The notes under the pieces: generated by a model
Databases searched by the model: none
Told to the model about the DNA's origin: nothing
What the model saw: only the letters and a program-made list of their open reading frames with translations
In this document: one piece after another, positions 1 to 10,788 of the stretch
Layout: the number at the start of each line of letters is the position of its first letter
Numbering within the stretch: the stretch's first letter is position 1
Origin: Xylona heveae TC161
Taxonomy: Eukaryota; Ascomycota; Xylonomycetes; Xylonales; Xylonaceae
NCBI RefSeq assembly: GCF_001619985.1
Contig: NW_017264193.1
Span: 2,733,726-2,797,725, forward strand
Length of the DNA: 64,000 bases
Direction of reading: 5' to 3'
Position numbers and translations under genes: made by a program

Positions 1-1018
1 CGGGATTGTATTCAATCACTGGCCACCCTTGATTGCTTAGTCTCTCTGGCCGAGGTTGCTGGTCAGCCAGGCTACGTGAAGCCAGAATATACAGACGACG
101 CCTGCGTCTGCGTTAAAGAAGGCCGTCATCCTATGGTTGAGCAACTTTTGCTCGAAAGCTATGTTCCTAATGATATTGACCTTTCATCCCATGCCACTCG
201 TGCGCTTCTCATCACCGGACCCAATATGGGTGGTAAATCAAGCTACGTTCGTCAAGTAGCTCTGATTTCCATCATGGGTCAAATAGGATCATATGTTCCT
301 GCCTCTTACGCCAAGCTCGGCATGCTGGATGCCGTATTTACAAGGATGGGTGCGTTCGACAATATGATGGCCGGAGAGTCAACATTCATGGTAGAACTCT
401 CGGAAACTTCAGATATTCTGAAGCAAGCAACATCGCGGTCCCTTGTCATTCTCGATGAGCTTGGTCGCGGAACCTCAACCCACGATGGTGTTGCTATTGC
501 TCAAGCAGTCCTTGATTACATTGTTCGCGAGACCAAGAGCCTAACTCTGTTCATCACCCATTATCAGAGTCTAAGTACCTTGACTCGAGGGTTTCCTGAT
601 GGCGAGCTAAAGAATGTGCATATGAAATTCACTGAGAGGGGCGAAGACGGTCGCGATATTACCTTTCTTTATGAAATTGGTGAGGGTGTCGCCCATCGAT
701 CGTATGGGTAAGTTTTATATCAACGCCTGATAATTACCATAATCACAAGCTTACACTGGTCAGTTTGAATGTTGCTCGTTTAGCCAACGTGCCTAGTTCG
801 GTATTGGAGCTTGCCGCTGTTAAATCTAAGGAATTGGAAGAAAATGTAAAGGACAAGACGTTCTCCAATATGTAAGCTAACTCCGCAAGAAAACTTGTGA
901 TATTGAAAAAGATAGAACGCTAACGCTGCTTTCCAGTTCGACGCTCTTGCAAAATGTAATGGCAGAATCCGCCAGTGATCACTTTGAGCAACTTGTTACC
1001 GGTATTGATCAGCTTTGA
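1..1018 (+). CDS. MSH3: DNA mismatch repair protein Msh3, C-terminal part (cut by the left window edge)
   Basis: MutS-family ATPase. With Msh2 it forms MutS-beta, which recognises insertion/deletion loops in the nucleus. Coding exons are 1-707, 764-871 and 937-1018, giving the last 298 residues; the mismatch-binding and clamp domains lie left of the window. Seen directly: Walker [10 protein letters not shown], then the MutS signature, and Walker B with its following loop [13 protein letters not shown], then a His-containing HYQSL segment and a helical dimerisation tail ending in GIDQL. Both introns have GTAAG donors and CAG acceptors and restore the frame exactly. Assignment to Msh3 rather than Msh2 or Msh6 rests on the [20 protein letters not shown] style of the segment after Walker A, which matches my memory of fungal Msh3; the MutS family itself is certain. 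Confidence 0.93.
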
Positions 1019-2170
1019 TTGTAATGGTTCAAGCCACTTCTAGACTTTCGGTGTTTTCTGAGTTCATAATCTACGGGCATGCATTCTGTACTCCCAGATA
1101 TCTGTATGCTACATCGAGCAAAAAGGCGTTTGTTTCATGCTCACTGGTCTGCATTTTACGTCTCTTTTTGGGTTAGACATGAGCATTATCAGCATAGTGG
1201 AGGGGAGTCTCGATTTTCACTCAACATTCTTTAGATTTTCGGGAGTCGGGACCAAGGATATTTTCCTTTTGGAGTGGCATGTACTTTGCATAAAAGCCAA
1301 ATTCTTTCTCTAGTACCGTTCGCAATTTGGCCTATCACTTCTCTCCCAACAAGTGAAATCGAAGTCGCAGTTCCTTCTTGTAACAGAACTGCTTAAGTGC
1401 TTGTTGAAGATAAGCGGTGAGATGTTTGATAGCAACTCTCATGCTACTCACCTTCTTAACACAGTTCGGAGTGTTTAGATATTTCAAATTACTTCTAAAA
1501 ATTCAGCATTTTGGTATTTAAATAGACTCAATTCTTATTAGAAATTTATCATGGGCATAAGACATTTTGGCTGACATTCTGCCCCTTCGATCGTTACTTT
1601 GGAGAGTAAAGTGGAGGTCAGCTCAGCTGCTATCTCTGAAATAACCATTGTCGCTGGCGTTGAAGCATACATCCCTGAATCCTTATCGACTTCATCAACA
1701 TAGATGCAACCCAGAACAAATCTGGAAATCTATTATAACATTGAAATGAAACCATCGCTAGAAATAGGTCTTTCTCGAGCTTCTTTTTAATTACCTGCCA
1801 GCCATTCAATCTGTAGTCAATATCGAACAGATACAATCTACTTATTTTCAAGTAGCACTATACTAGTTCTACTTTTTCTAGTGTGTAAAATGTATGTAAG
1901 GCTTACGATAAGGTTATATTTTCTTCTTTCCATAATTATAGAATATCCTAAACCATAAAGGATAAGATCATAAGGGTTAGATTATTTTACTAGAATATGA
2001 AAAGATAATTCTACTAGAAATACTCTTAGAGATAGATTGTATCTATATGAACATTCGGTAAATTAATTATTGAACTCTGATTAAGGGAAACAGGAGAGAT
2101 GACGAGTAAGAGGAGCCTAGAAGCTACCATGTCATAGAGAAAATCATTGGTTTCTAGATGTGACAGATTA
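1019..2170. other. AT-rich intergenic region downstream of MSH3
   Basis: No convincing gene. The second half (about 1480-2170) is markedly AT-rich compared with the flanking genes and contains several short reading frames with no recognisable family. This could reflect old repeat DNA worn by C-to-T mutation (RIP-like), but no element can be named. The MITE-like element starts directly at its right edge. Confidence 0.6.
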
Positions 2171-2563
2171 GGGTGTCCGTTGGGCCCGGTGGACACCAGT
2201 GGTCTTTGCTCTTTTATACAGCGCAGCAGCGTACCCAGACCAAGTGTAAAATTTTAAAAGTAGGACCAGACCAACTTAGGTCGGTCTTTTAAACATGCCT
2301 CCACCGGTCTGTGATCACCACCAGCATTACCCATTTAGTAAATATATCAACAATCACTCAGAAAGGGTATGCTGAGAATGCTGGTAATTTGCCCGAAATA
2401 TTCACATCTATACCAGACTTATGCATAGATGGTTATAGTTATAAAGGCTACCCACGCCCGGTCTGGAGGTTGGTCTTTACCTTAAATATCAACCCAGGCC
2501 AAAGACCATCTTGATGTGGAAATTTCAGGCAAATACCGACCCAGACCAGACCAACGGACACCG
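2171..2563. mobile_element. MITE-like non-autonomous DNA transposon, about 393 bp, TA target duplication
   Basis: The ends form an inverted repeat: GGTGTCCGTTGG at 2172-2183 and its reverse complement at 2551-2562. The element is flanked by TA on both sides (2169-2170 and 2564-2565), as expected for a Tc1/mariner-type insertion. Inside are several copies of a GGTCTGG/CCAGACC motif in both orientations near the ends, which resemble subterminal transposase-binding repeats. The left end can also fold on itself (GGTGTCC at 2172-2178 with GGACACC at 2191-2197). No transposase is encoded; the short reading frames inside look meaningless. Family placement is inferred from the TA duplication only. 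Confidence 0.6.
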
Positions 2564-2565
2564 TA

Positions 2566-3076
2566 CACAGAATAATGAGGTCCTAGGTTCTTTTCAGCAT
2601 GGATCGGCGACTTGGAATGATATGGAAGACTGGTTACCTATTGTCCTCAAGACGCCAGAAGATTCCTATGGTCTATATACCGTATCGAAACCCTAATTGG
2701 CCAGAAAAGTATCAACCGAGCAGGGCCCTGTTAAAGCACCACTACCGCATGGCAGTACTATGCAATCTGAAAGGACGCGGCCCGGAATATGATTGGGATG
2801 AAGACATTTCCCCAGGCAGCAATGAAGTGGCAGAAATTTCGGGCTCCGAGGAAGGGAAATCGCGCTTCGAACTAGCAGTAGCAAATCGTCTCAATTCTTT
2901 TCTTGGTTGAAAATAGTCATAACTAATTTAAAGTATTTCAAGACCCTCATGAAATTGCCTCCAATATCCCGTACAGTGTGATTCTTCCTCGACTCCTGAG
3001 AGTTATACTGCCAATACCAATCTGCTTGACGTAATGCGTCATCACGTAATAAAGAGACAAGAATTGTCTTGTCTGT
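2566..3076. other. Spacer with a possible gene remnant on the + strand (about 2580-2910)
   Basis: A + strand frame of 103 codons (2599-2910) ends in a protein-like stretch containing YDWDEDISPGSNEVAE and a charged C-terminus. The frame before it overlaps in another phase (2511-2696), as if one older coding segment had lost its frame. No start region, introns or family could be recognised, so this is reported as a possible relic, not a gene. Its position right next to the MITE-like element fits decay after insertion, but that is inference. Confidence 0.25.
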
Positions 3077-3679
3077 TCATTTTGCCTGAAGCTGCTTTCT
3101 TGGCGCCTTCCCTCCTTTCTGCCGCGGTGGGCTCCCGCGCAATATGCCATCCTCATCAACGGCTCGCTGCAGCTCAACCGCATCTAGGGTGCCGACGGCG
3201 GCGGCAACGGGCATAATTTGAGCCTGGGAAGCCGCAAGACGTACATAGTCCAGATTATCTCCGGACTCTGACCGAGTTTTATGCACAAACAAGACTGATT
3301 TATCCTCGACGGTCCGTGTGTCGGCAATAAGGAATTCGTAGACAGAAAGTTTATTTAGGCCGGGATCAGGCACATGGGTGGCTAGTAGTTTGGCCAGCTC
3401 TTCTGGCTGTTTGTCAAGAAATTGCGATTCAAAATCTGTGATCGGTGGGCGACATGGTGGTGGTGGTTCAGCAAGCATGGAAACAGTCTTGATGATGGCA
3501 ATAGCTGGGTTTTTGTCGCCACTGAGATATTCGCTCCAGTCATGTGCCTCGTGAAGAATGGATGAGAGCACCTGGACATTTAAGACAAGCGTTAGGTAGC
3601 TAATCATTCTAAATTTGAATCAGAATAACCTTACATCACCTGGTACATTGGCAGTACAGAAGAGCGGAATTGAAGACAT
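3077..3679 (-). CDS. Small protein with a DUF6924-like domain, function unknown
   Basis: Two exons (3635-3679 and 3077-3571) joined by a 63-nt intron with GTAAGG donor and CAG acceptor give 179 residues starting MSSIPLFCTANVPGD. The second half resembles, from memory, the DUF6924 family: a FLIADTRTVED segment, a hydrophobic strand (SVLFVHK), a short run around MPVAAAVGTLDAVELQ, then the family-like ending VDEDGILRG. Residues 150-179 form a basic tail (KGGKAPRKQLQAK). The domain has no known biochemical role. It is transcribed in tandem with the PEBP gene 255 nt upstream. The family call is moderately supported; a domain search would settle it. Confidence 0.6.
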
Positions 3680-3934
3680 GCCGGGCCAAAGCAGTGTGTA
3701 CTAGATGAAATGGTTATGGTCGGACCACGAAGAGTTCGTTGATCGTTGTTAAATACTTCTTATATACCTGAACCAAAACAAGGATGATGTAATTGTGTAG
3801 GCGTAGTTAGCATACTGCGGTGGTAAATTGAAATCCCTGTAGCAGAACAACATGGATCTCATTCCTAGCAGCGGCTAAAAGTTACGAATAAATTAACATA
3901 CAAGCGCAAGATACACTGTGGCAAACAAAACCCC

Positions 3935-4678
3935 TTACTCCCACTTCCGCTCATACACACCAATCCAAGCTCCCCAGCCTACAACTTTCCCTTGAATCGC
4001 CTGCGCGATTTCCTTTTTTGTCGCCAGGGGACTACTCAGCACTGTGCGATCCAGCGGCTCTTTCAACGCAATCACTTGGTACCAGTACCTATGCGGGCCG
4101 TGATTAAGTAGCGGTCGGGGTCCGCTGTAGACGGTTTTGTTCCAGTTTGCGCCGCGCTTGAAGCCGCCTTTCAAATTGCTATTATTCTTGTCATTCGTCA
4201 CCTTGGGGGTGGTTCCAGTGCCCGCACCCGCGCCCGAGTCGGCGAGAAGTTCGATATCTTCGGGAGTAATGCTAGTCCTGGTGGCGGGAATGCCGTAGTA
4301 TATTCCATGCGTAATGGGGGTGGGCATAGGCGCGTCAGGATCTTCTGCGACGACAAGGTATTCTTGGACGACATCCCTGCCTTCGCTACGAGACGGAGGC
4401 GGCGCAGAGGGAGAAGAGGGTGAGGAGGTACTAGGAGGAGGACGAGAAAGGGTCCAAGTAAGCGTTGGGAAACGATTGGCGCCGGTAGGTCCCAAAGGCG
4501 TGTGTTCGGGTTTCATGTGCGAATGGGAGGGTCCACAGTCGGGGCTCTCAACGGTCAGTGTGGGGTCGGGGAGATCAGCGAATGCGGGGCCCCGGATGAA
4601 GAGCTTATCGTCGCGACCCTTGGCGTTGGCGAAGAGCCAGCTGAAGAACAACTCGATGTAGTCCCACACGGATACCAT
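3935..4678 (-). CDS. PEBP-family protein (phosphatidylethanolamine-binding / YbhB-like)
   Basis: Single-exon gene of 247 residues. The start was placed at the ATG giving MVSVWDYIELFFSWLF rather than an in-frame ATG eight codons upstream, because the former matches the usual short hydrophobic N-terminus of fungal members. Diagnostic PEBP motifs are present: EDPDAPMP (ligand-pocket Asp-Pro-Asp) followed by THGIYYGIPA, and later GPRPLLNHGPHRYWYQVIAL, the GP..HGPHRY motif. The Ser/Pro-rich stretch near residues 85-105 (PPPSTSSPSSPSAPPP) is an insertion in a surface loop. Family members bind anionic or phospholipid head groups and act as kinase or protease inhibitors; the substrate here is unknown. 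No intron is needed. Confidence 0.85.
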   Translation of the reverse strand: MVSVWDYIELFFSWLFANAKGRDDKLFIRGPAFADLPDPTLTVESPDCGPSHSHMKPEHTPLGPTGANRFPTLTWTLSRPPPSTSSPSSPSAPPPSRSEGRDVVQEYLVVAEDPDAPMPTPITHGIYYGIPATRTSITPEDIELLADSGAGAGTGTTPKVTNDKNNSNLKGGFKRGANWNKTVYSGPRPLLNHGPHRYWYQVIALKEPLDRTVLSSPLATKKEIAQAIQGKVVGWGAWIGVYERKWE

Positions 4679-5365
4679 GATTGTATATCGATTGTATTTC
4701 AAAACTGCGCTTTAATTATTATAATTATTGTGAAGGCAAGGATCATGCAAGTTGAATTGGCAGTGGAAGGTACCTTATATAACAAGCAAAGAGGGCTCTT
4801 AACTGAGGCGGACCGAGTAGTCGCAGAGCTACTGACAAATCTAAACATACCAGAGGACGGAACTAACCGTACACACATTATAAATCAATGAGCTCGAAAA
4901 TGATAGCTAGCAAATTGTTTTGTATAAGTCTATAGAACACACTTGAGGTACAGCCTGGAGACTTGTACGTATACAGTCGTGAAAAGTAGTAGCTAATGCA
5001 ATACAACTAACGCACCCTGCGCGGAGATAACCCTGCATTCGGAGATAAACAGAAGGGCTTCAAGGTTTGGCTTAGACACCGAAACAACTACCTTTGACAT
5101 CAGTCTCCGGGTAAAATATAATAAAAACGCCCCAAGAAACAGCCCCATAACGTATACCCGATCCAGTCTGGTTGTAAAGATGCAATGGAATACTGGAACA
5201 AAGAAAATACATTGATTGAGAGTCCGTCATCATCGAAATCGAAAACCAAATAAAATACATACAAAAGCGAGAAAAGCGAATAGGATGGGTGACACTGGCA
5301 AGGAATTTTGTTGTCATCAGAGAAAAAGTTGGAACTCGAGAGTACCTTGGATGTTCCAAAGACGC
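4679..5365. other. Intergenic region between the PEBP gene and the zinc-finger-like gene
   Basis: Contains the 5' flank of the PEBP gene and the 3' flank of the next minus-strand gene. Short reading frames here show no family resemblance and no splice-consistent structure. Nothing further is seen. Confidence 0.6.
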
Positions 5366-7434
5366 TTAGATTCCTGAAAAGATAAGGTCGTTACCGTTTT
5401 CGTGCATTGCATTAGCGTCATTATTATTGTCGTCAGCAGCGGCATAATTAAAAGTATTCATATCGACAGCTCGTTCTTGCAACCCAGGAATAGTTGAGTA
5501 AGGGAGTTGGTGATACCCAGAGTTTGCTGCGCCGTTGTCCGTCACAGCATTCTTCTTTTGCGCAAGAGTAGCTCGGGTGGTACAGCCAGAGGTTCTCGAT
5601 AGGTTTCCAATATTCCCAGCGTTGCCATGCTGATTAGTAGTAGAAGTGAGCCCATCACTCGATTGAGGCATTTTGTCTGGCCAACCAGTGTGAGCGCATA
5701 TTTGAGCATTCGTCCCCGGAAAGTTGAATGCAGCTGACTGTCCATAAAAACCGTGAACGTTGGCAATTTCCATATCAGTGTGGTGAGCCGGCATCTGTGT
5801 GAGATACTGTTGGATCGCACCAGCGTCGAAATCATAGGATTGAAACCCCTTTCCGGGAAAGGTCTGGTTGGGCCAATACCTTACATTTGCCTGACGACTG
5901 CCATGAGGTTCGATATTCTCTTTATCACTTGGAAGAATGCGAGATGAAGTATTCCTCAAGGCTGGAAACTGTGATCTATGGCCGACAAAGGGAATCATCT
6001 CCTCTGGAGCAAAATGGAAATTCTGAGGCAGAATAAACTCTGAGTTGAGGAGTGAAAGGCCGTGGTTCTGGGTCGAATGCTCCGTCTCATGATATTCCGG
6101 GAGAGAGCTGCCGGCATACGTTGGTACAAATTCCATCGGAGCAGAGGCACTATTGCATTGCTCAAGCTCTTCACTATTGCCATCCTCAAAGATTGTGAAG
6201 GTGGGATCCTTTTCCGGTGGGAAATTCCCCACTGTCAGCCTGAACTCCTCCATTTCATCGGCAGTGAACTGAGGCTGCGCAACTTCAGGAGTGGGCTCTT
6301 GTGTGTTTTCAAGCATGGCCAAGACCTGCTGGGACAACTGTCCAAGTTCTTTTGCCTTCTTTTTCGAAATCTTTTTTGTGACCTTCCGAGGTGAGGCGCC
6401 TTTTCGGCCTTCATTTGCGTTCTTTTTCTTTTGGCGGACCTTTTTCGGCAGGGTCTTCAGACGCAATAAAGGACTATCCTCATCCGCTGATCCCGTTATG
6501 AGGTATTGCTTGCTAAAGGAGCCTTTCGGGGTAAAAACCATTTCGGTTGGCTCAACCTCAAGGCTGCTAACCTTCATTTGCTCCAAGATCGAGCCATCCT
6601 TCTTTTGATTTCTTTTACGCTTCATCTCAACGGTCGCAGAGTCAAAGATGTCCATGCCAGGCCAGAGAATGCCCTTCAATCTCGTCCCGCCTTGACTGTC
6701 ATCATCTAGAGAATCCAACTCTTCTGGTGAACTCTTGGCAGAAAGGCCTTGGCTTTCATCCTTTGCCCCTGCATTTGTATACCCAGGATGTGTTGGGAAG
6801 AGTGGACAGGTTGCGAGGATATCAGTATTTTCTTGAACATATCCGTTGTTTCCGAAATGTGGTCGTACAAAAAGCGAGTTAGGTCCATCACTATTTCTGC
6901 ACGATTGTCAGATGAATCATTCTGATGTCTGAAGCAGTCGTCAAGTAGGTAAGACTTGAGTGCGCACTGATCTTACCTTCGTGTCAGATTCTCAGGAGGA
7001 TGTACTTCTATCAATGGCATTGGGTTCGAGATTTCAGAAATCTTCCCCAGCTGGCCTCGGCGTGGCTCTACAGGAACCAGTTGCGGCTTTTGACGGGCCT
7101 CCAATGGCATCGCACTATCCCGCTCACCAAGAAGCTCTGGTGGATGATGTAAACGCGCAACATCAGCATGTTTGTTCCCTTGATCAGCCTTTGATTTCTT
7201 CTTCTCCTTCAAAGCAATCCTCTTCCCAAGAAGCTCTTCCAGTCCATAGTCCAAATACCATTTTTCATAGATGTCTAGCCGCTTTCGTGCATTCTTGTCT
7301 GCTTTGCTCAGGAATAGGGTATTAAAATAATGTGAAAGATGAGCTTTCGAAGCGATATGAGTTAGAAGGTGAGAGACATCGCTGAACTTGGGATTCTTGG
7401 GGCAAACATTGCAACGAAGAGGAATTGAAGCCAT
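5366..7434 (-). CDS. Fungal protein with an N-terminal C2H2-like zinc-finger motif, function unknown
   Basis: Two exons, 6977-7434 and 5366-6896, separated by an 80-nt intron (GTAAGA...TGCAG), give 662 residues. The N-terminus reads MASIPLRCNVCPKNPKF then DVSHLLTHIASKAHLSH, a Cys-X2-Cys ... His-X6-His arrangement like the U1-type/C2H2 fingers found in RNA- or DNA-binding proteins. A conserved-looking helical segment follows (RLDIYEKWYLDYGLEELLG). The rest is low-complexity, with basic clusters (MKRKRNQKK near residue 220, KKVRQKKKNANEGRKG near residue 275, KKISKKKAKE after it) that could serve as nuclear localisation signals, and an Asn/Asp-rich C-terminus. I recognise it as a type of conserved fungal hypothetical protein but know no function. 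A nuclear role is inferred from the finger and basic clusters only. Confidence 0.8.
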
Positions 7435-8334
7435 GATTCAAGCTCGATTTATTGAGGAAGCAACAAAAGAGGCGAATGAGAAAAAGCTTCCTGCTCAAGC
7501 ACTTATATTGCAAGCTTGTCTCTTTCTTCCCACGAACGATGGAATGGAATTGAGGATGAGGGGGGAGCTAGGATAGAAAGGCGGATTTGTGAAGGGCTTA
7601 CCAACCACACCAAACAAACATCTCGGGAGGTCGCAAGTCGTGGAGCTGGCAAGCATCCGGAAAGAGAAGGAACGATGGGTCGGGTTGAGGTGCCCAACTC
7701 GGTCGTCTACGGAAGGGGTTGTCCACAATCGGGATATACACATGTCTCAAGGACGCCAACCATAAGGTTGTTGACGAGTAGAGCAAGGAACGCTGTAGAT
7801 GCAAGCTTGAATGAATTAAATTTGCCGAGATTGGTTGAAAATTGATTGAAAGGATACCCGTTGGGGTCTATGATTATACTGAGATTAATCAGAAGCATTT
7901 CGAATACTAAGTCATGTCCTTCGTGCGCCTTAGCGCCCCGACTTATTGGGGCTCCACGACGTGATGAAGCGGAAAAAAGAACGCAGAAGATTTTTCTTCT
8001 CCCTCTTTGTATCCCAGCATGCATAAATATAAGACCACGCGGGTTATTAGATAGAGGGAGTATGTATGAGAGGTCTCTAATTACATCTCATTCGGTTTGA
8101 GATGCCAGGCGGGAAGCAGCCCTCTGAGAAATTGAAGCATGTCTTTTCGATTCGATCAGCAACTAGAGCTGTGTGGAACCTCTTTCATTCTATTAATACT
8201 TGCAAATCTCGAATTAAGTGATAACGGCCCTTCATGCAGTGCCATATTGAGCGGCAGGGATTGAACCCAAATGTCAAGCACAGTTCGAAGGTCCTCCAAC
8301 AAAAGGATCTTGGCGAGTTTGAGAAACAAATTGA
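7435..8334. other. Intergenic region, 5' of the zinc-finger-like gene and 3' of BET2
   Basis: About 900 nt. It should hold the promoter of the minus-strand gene to the left and the BET2 terminator region. Reading frames on both strands around 7495-7845 mirror one another and show no protein-family resemblance. No RNA gene was seen; a T-arm-like match near 8255 was tested and rejected. Confidence 0.55.
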
Positions 8335-9578
8335 CTATCTGTGTTCGAGAACACGTCTCGTCACCTTACGCGGCATGCAGCTTTCATTATTCCATCAGCA
8401 ACGCTTCCATGGCTGTAATCAGCAAGAAAACTTACTATACAGGATCAACTTCTTCGAGACCGGGATATTGAAGAAGGCTGAGTCCAGCTATGCCAAAGTG
8501 GGTGTGAAAAACATCCACCATATCCCCAGGTCTATCGGCAAGCCCTCCCATGGAAGGGTCCTGATGATAACAATCAGCAACCTTATGATAGGCATCAAGA
8601 ATGAGTCCGAGGAACGTACTTGACATGTGAGGATGAATTTTGCAAGTTTCTCGCTGTCGATCCAGTGTAGCCTGTCAATCATAGCTAAGCTGCTCGCAAC
8701 CCACCAGCTGTAACACACATCTTCCAGCTTCTCTGGGCGGCCATTTAAGCCACCATTGGGAAGCTGGCGTTCCGAAAGCCAAATTCCGAGCTTGTTTCTG
8801 TCAACTAGATCCAGCCGGTTAGCTATTGCCAAAGCGCCGACACAAGTAAATATCTGGCCCGCATGTGATTCGGCGCCTGCAGATATACCATAACCGCCGT
8901 CGAAGTTTGCGCAGGAGGCGACATGAGAGACTGCTTTTTCCATGTCTATGAGGTGAGTGAGATGCAACAACGAGAGGGCGTTCAAAGCTCCATAGAGAAA
9001 GCGTGTATCTGTTTCGCCCCACTCGTCGCCGCAAAAACTGCCAGTGCGAACGTCTTGTAGGCTAGCAATGACTGATGTGTGGATTAGCATCAATCTAACC
9101 TTGGACGAGACGATTTCCCTACATTGTCCGACCTTTTCCTTTCCTCCTTTATTTCTCGTCGATAGTTCGTCTATAGCATCCAAGGTGACTAGGATTTGCA
9201 CTGCGCTAACAGTGTAGAGCATGTGGGGATCATGGCCTGGGGCGGCACCAAAGCCTCCGTTCTCATGCAGGCATGAAAGCACAAAGTCTATGGTCTCATC
9301 GCGTGGCAGAGCTTCGGGATGGCCAAGCAAGTGCAAAGCAGTAAGACCCCAATATACACCGTTAAGGCGAAGATGCTCAGTGAGCCAATACTCTAATTCA
9401 TTTCTCCGCTACCGTTGACAGGATCAGCCAACGGGCATGACACGCAGTCAAGGCACACGGCACGTACAGTGTCCAAGCTTTTGATGTAAGTAACATGTTT
9501 GTCAGTGAAAAGATCAAGCTTCTGATGAAGGTCGTGGGCGTGTGTGCCTCCTCGTCCTGGTCCTGATACTAGCGACAT
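8335..9578 (-). CDS. BET2: Rab geranylgeranyl transferase (GGTase II) beta subunit
   Basis: With the alpha subunit (Bet4) and Rab escort protein, this enzyme attaches geranylgeranyl groups to C-terminal cysteines of Rab GTPases. Five exons were rebuilt: 9468-9578, 9123-9408, 8620-9071, 8436-8560 and 8335-8380 (339 residues). Prenyltransferase repeats are clear ([77 protein letters not shown]). The zinc ligands are the Asp and Cys of DVCYSWW and the His of [12 protein letters not shown]. Intron 2 (9072-9122) is 51 nt, a multiple of three with no stop, so it is invisible to frame analysis; removing it gives the family-like VGQFIASLQD. The last exon supplies the conserved ending VDPVYCMP. The start was set at [11 protein letters not shown]; an in-frame ATG exists 19 codons upstream. 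Confidence 0.93.
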
Positions 9579-10670
9579 GATTTCTGTATTGAATAGAAAG
9601 AGCTCTCTTGGTGGGGCCTGAAGGTATGAGGGCAAGTTGACGACGGTTATGGCTGACTAAACATATCATTCTTAAATATGCGCGAAGGATTGATTGAATA
9701 GTGTATGTGTAGTCACGGGTTGTGGCACTTTTGACTCGGTTGCTTGCCGGTGACGTTTCCCTTCGGCTAACTGTTCGAAAAGCTTGAAAGGCTTTGTTTC
9801 AGCGTTGTCGACTGAGCGGGGACAGCCCCTGACTAGCCATGCCCGGACGGCTTTTAGCGACCATAGTTCACGGACCCTGAGCGAATCTTTCAAAAAAGAG
9901 ATAAGGGCAGGTTGCCTGAAGCAAAAAAAGAAAAAGTATAGAAAGGAGTCGTTCAGTTTTCGTATCGCTTTCTGCTGGCAGCAAAGGCTAGTACTTAAGC
10001 TTCACTATGAAACAAGGTTAATAATGAAAAAGATTCCATTGATATTTCTTTCACGGGTTTAATTTCAACCAACTCAAAAATATTTGTACATACATACACG
10101 TGATATTCCGTGAGTGATATCATTTGGAAAAACTTGGGAGGAAAAAAAGAGGGGTGAGAGAGAAGATAGAACAGCAGATTTTGAGGATCTGCAACTCCGA
10201 AATGATGGAAAATATCGCAGAAATTTATAATTGATTTATTGTGATGGCTGATTCCTCCGTAGCGGACAGCAAAGAATGTGTCGCCGGACCGGAAGGCTCC
10301 GCTTGTCGCACAGTGACTATTCTTTCCTGGCCGCAAAGTCCACATTCTTTCTCCAAAGCAGATATTGTGCCCGCATCCAATTTCGTGGTACAATGGCATC
10401 ACGATAGACAGGATTTCAAAGCAAGTTTATTGAACGCCCATGATGCACTCAATTTCCGATATGCTTGTCTGAAAAAGAGGAAGCAACTGGGGAGGGAGAG
10501 GATATTGCAAGTATTGTTTACTCCGTATATCGGTGTAGTCTAGATAGTTTTTGTAAATTCGCGTAGATACTCTGCGACAGTGGTTTTAGGTTAGAAGTTG
10601 CAGGGGCGACAGGAGGATTTCATGGTATGGTGGCCGATATGGACCCACGAACCCAATTCACTCCCCTAAA

Positions 10671-10720
10671 GAGTTAGTCACGATGGTACGTTTGGCAGAA
10701 CGTACCATGGTGACTAACTC
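10671..10720. repeat. Near-perfect 22-bp inverted repeat with 6-nt loop
   Basis: Arms 10671-10692 and 10699-10720 are reverse complements with a single mismatch; the loop is TGGCAG. The sequence begins GAGTTAGTCAC and ends GTGACTAACTC. Arms this long with a short loop would form a strong hairpin in RNA or a cruciform in DNA. There is no T-run after it, it lies about 1.0 kb upstream of the RhoGAP ATG and 1.1 kb upstream of the BET2 ATG, and no target duplication could be defined. Confidence 0.9.
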
Positions 10721-10764
10721 GAAAAGGACGGTATCAGCCAGCTGGGGGAAATTATCCCCTGCTC

Positions 10765-10788
10765 CACGCACGCACGCACGCACACACC
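10765..10788. repeat. CACG/CA microsatellite
   Basis: About four CACG units followed by CACACA. Simple sequence with no assigned role. Confidence 0.9.

Noticed and set aside
8240-8275. T-arm-like string (GGTTCAATCCC on the minus strand) suggesting a tRNA
   Set aside because: The flanking bases do not form a T-stem, and no acceptor, D or anticodon arms can be placed around it.
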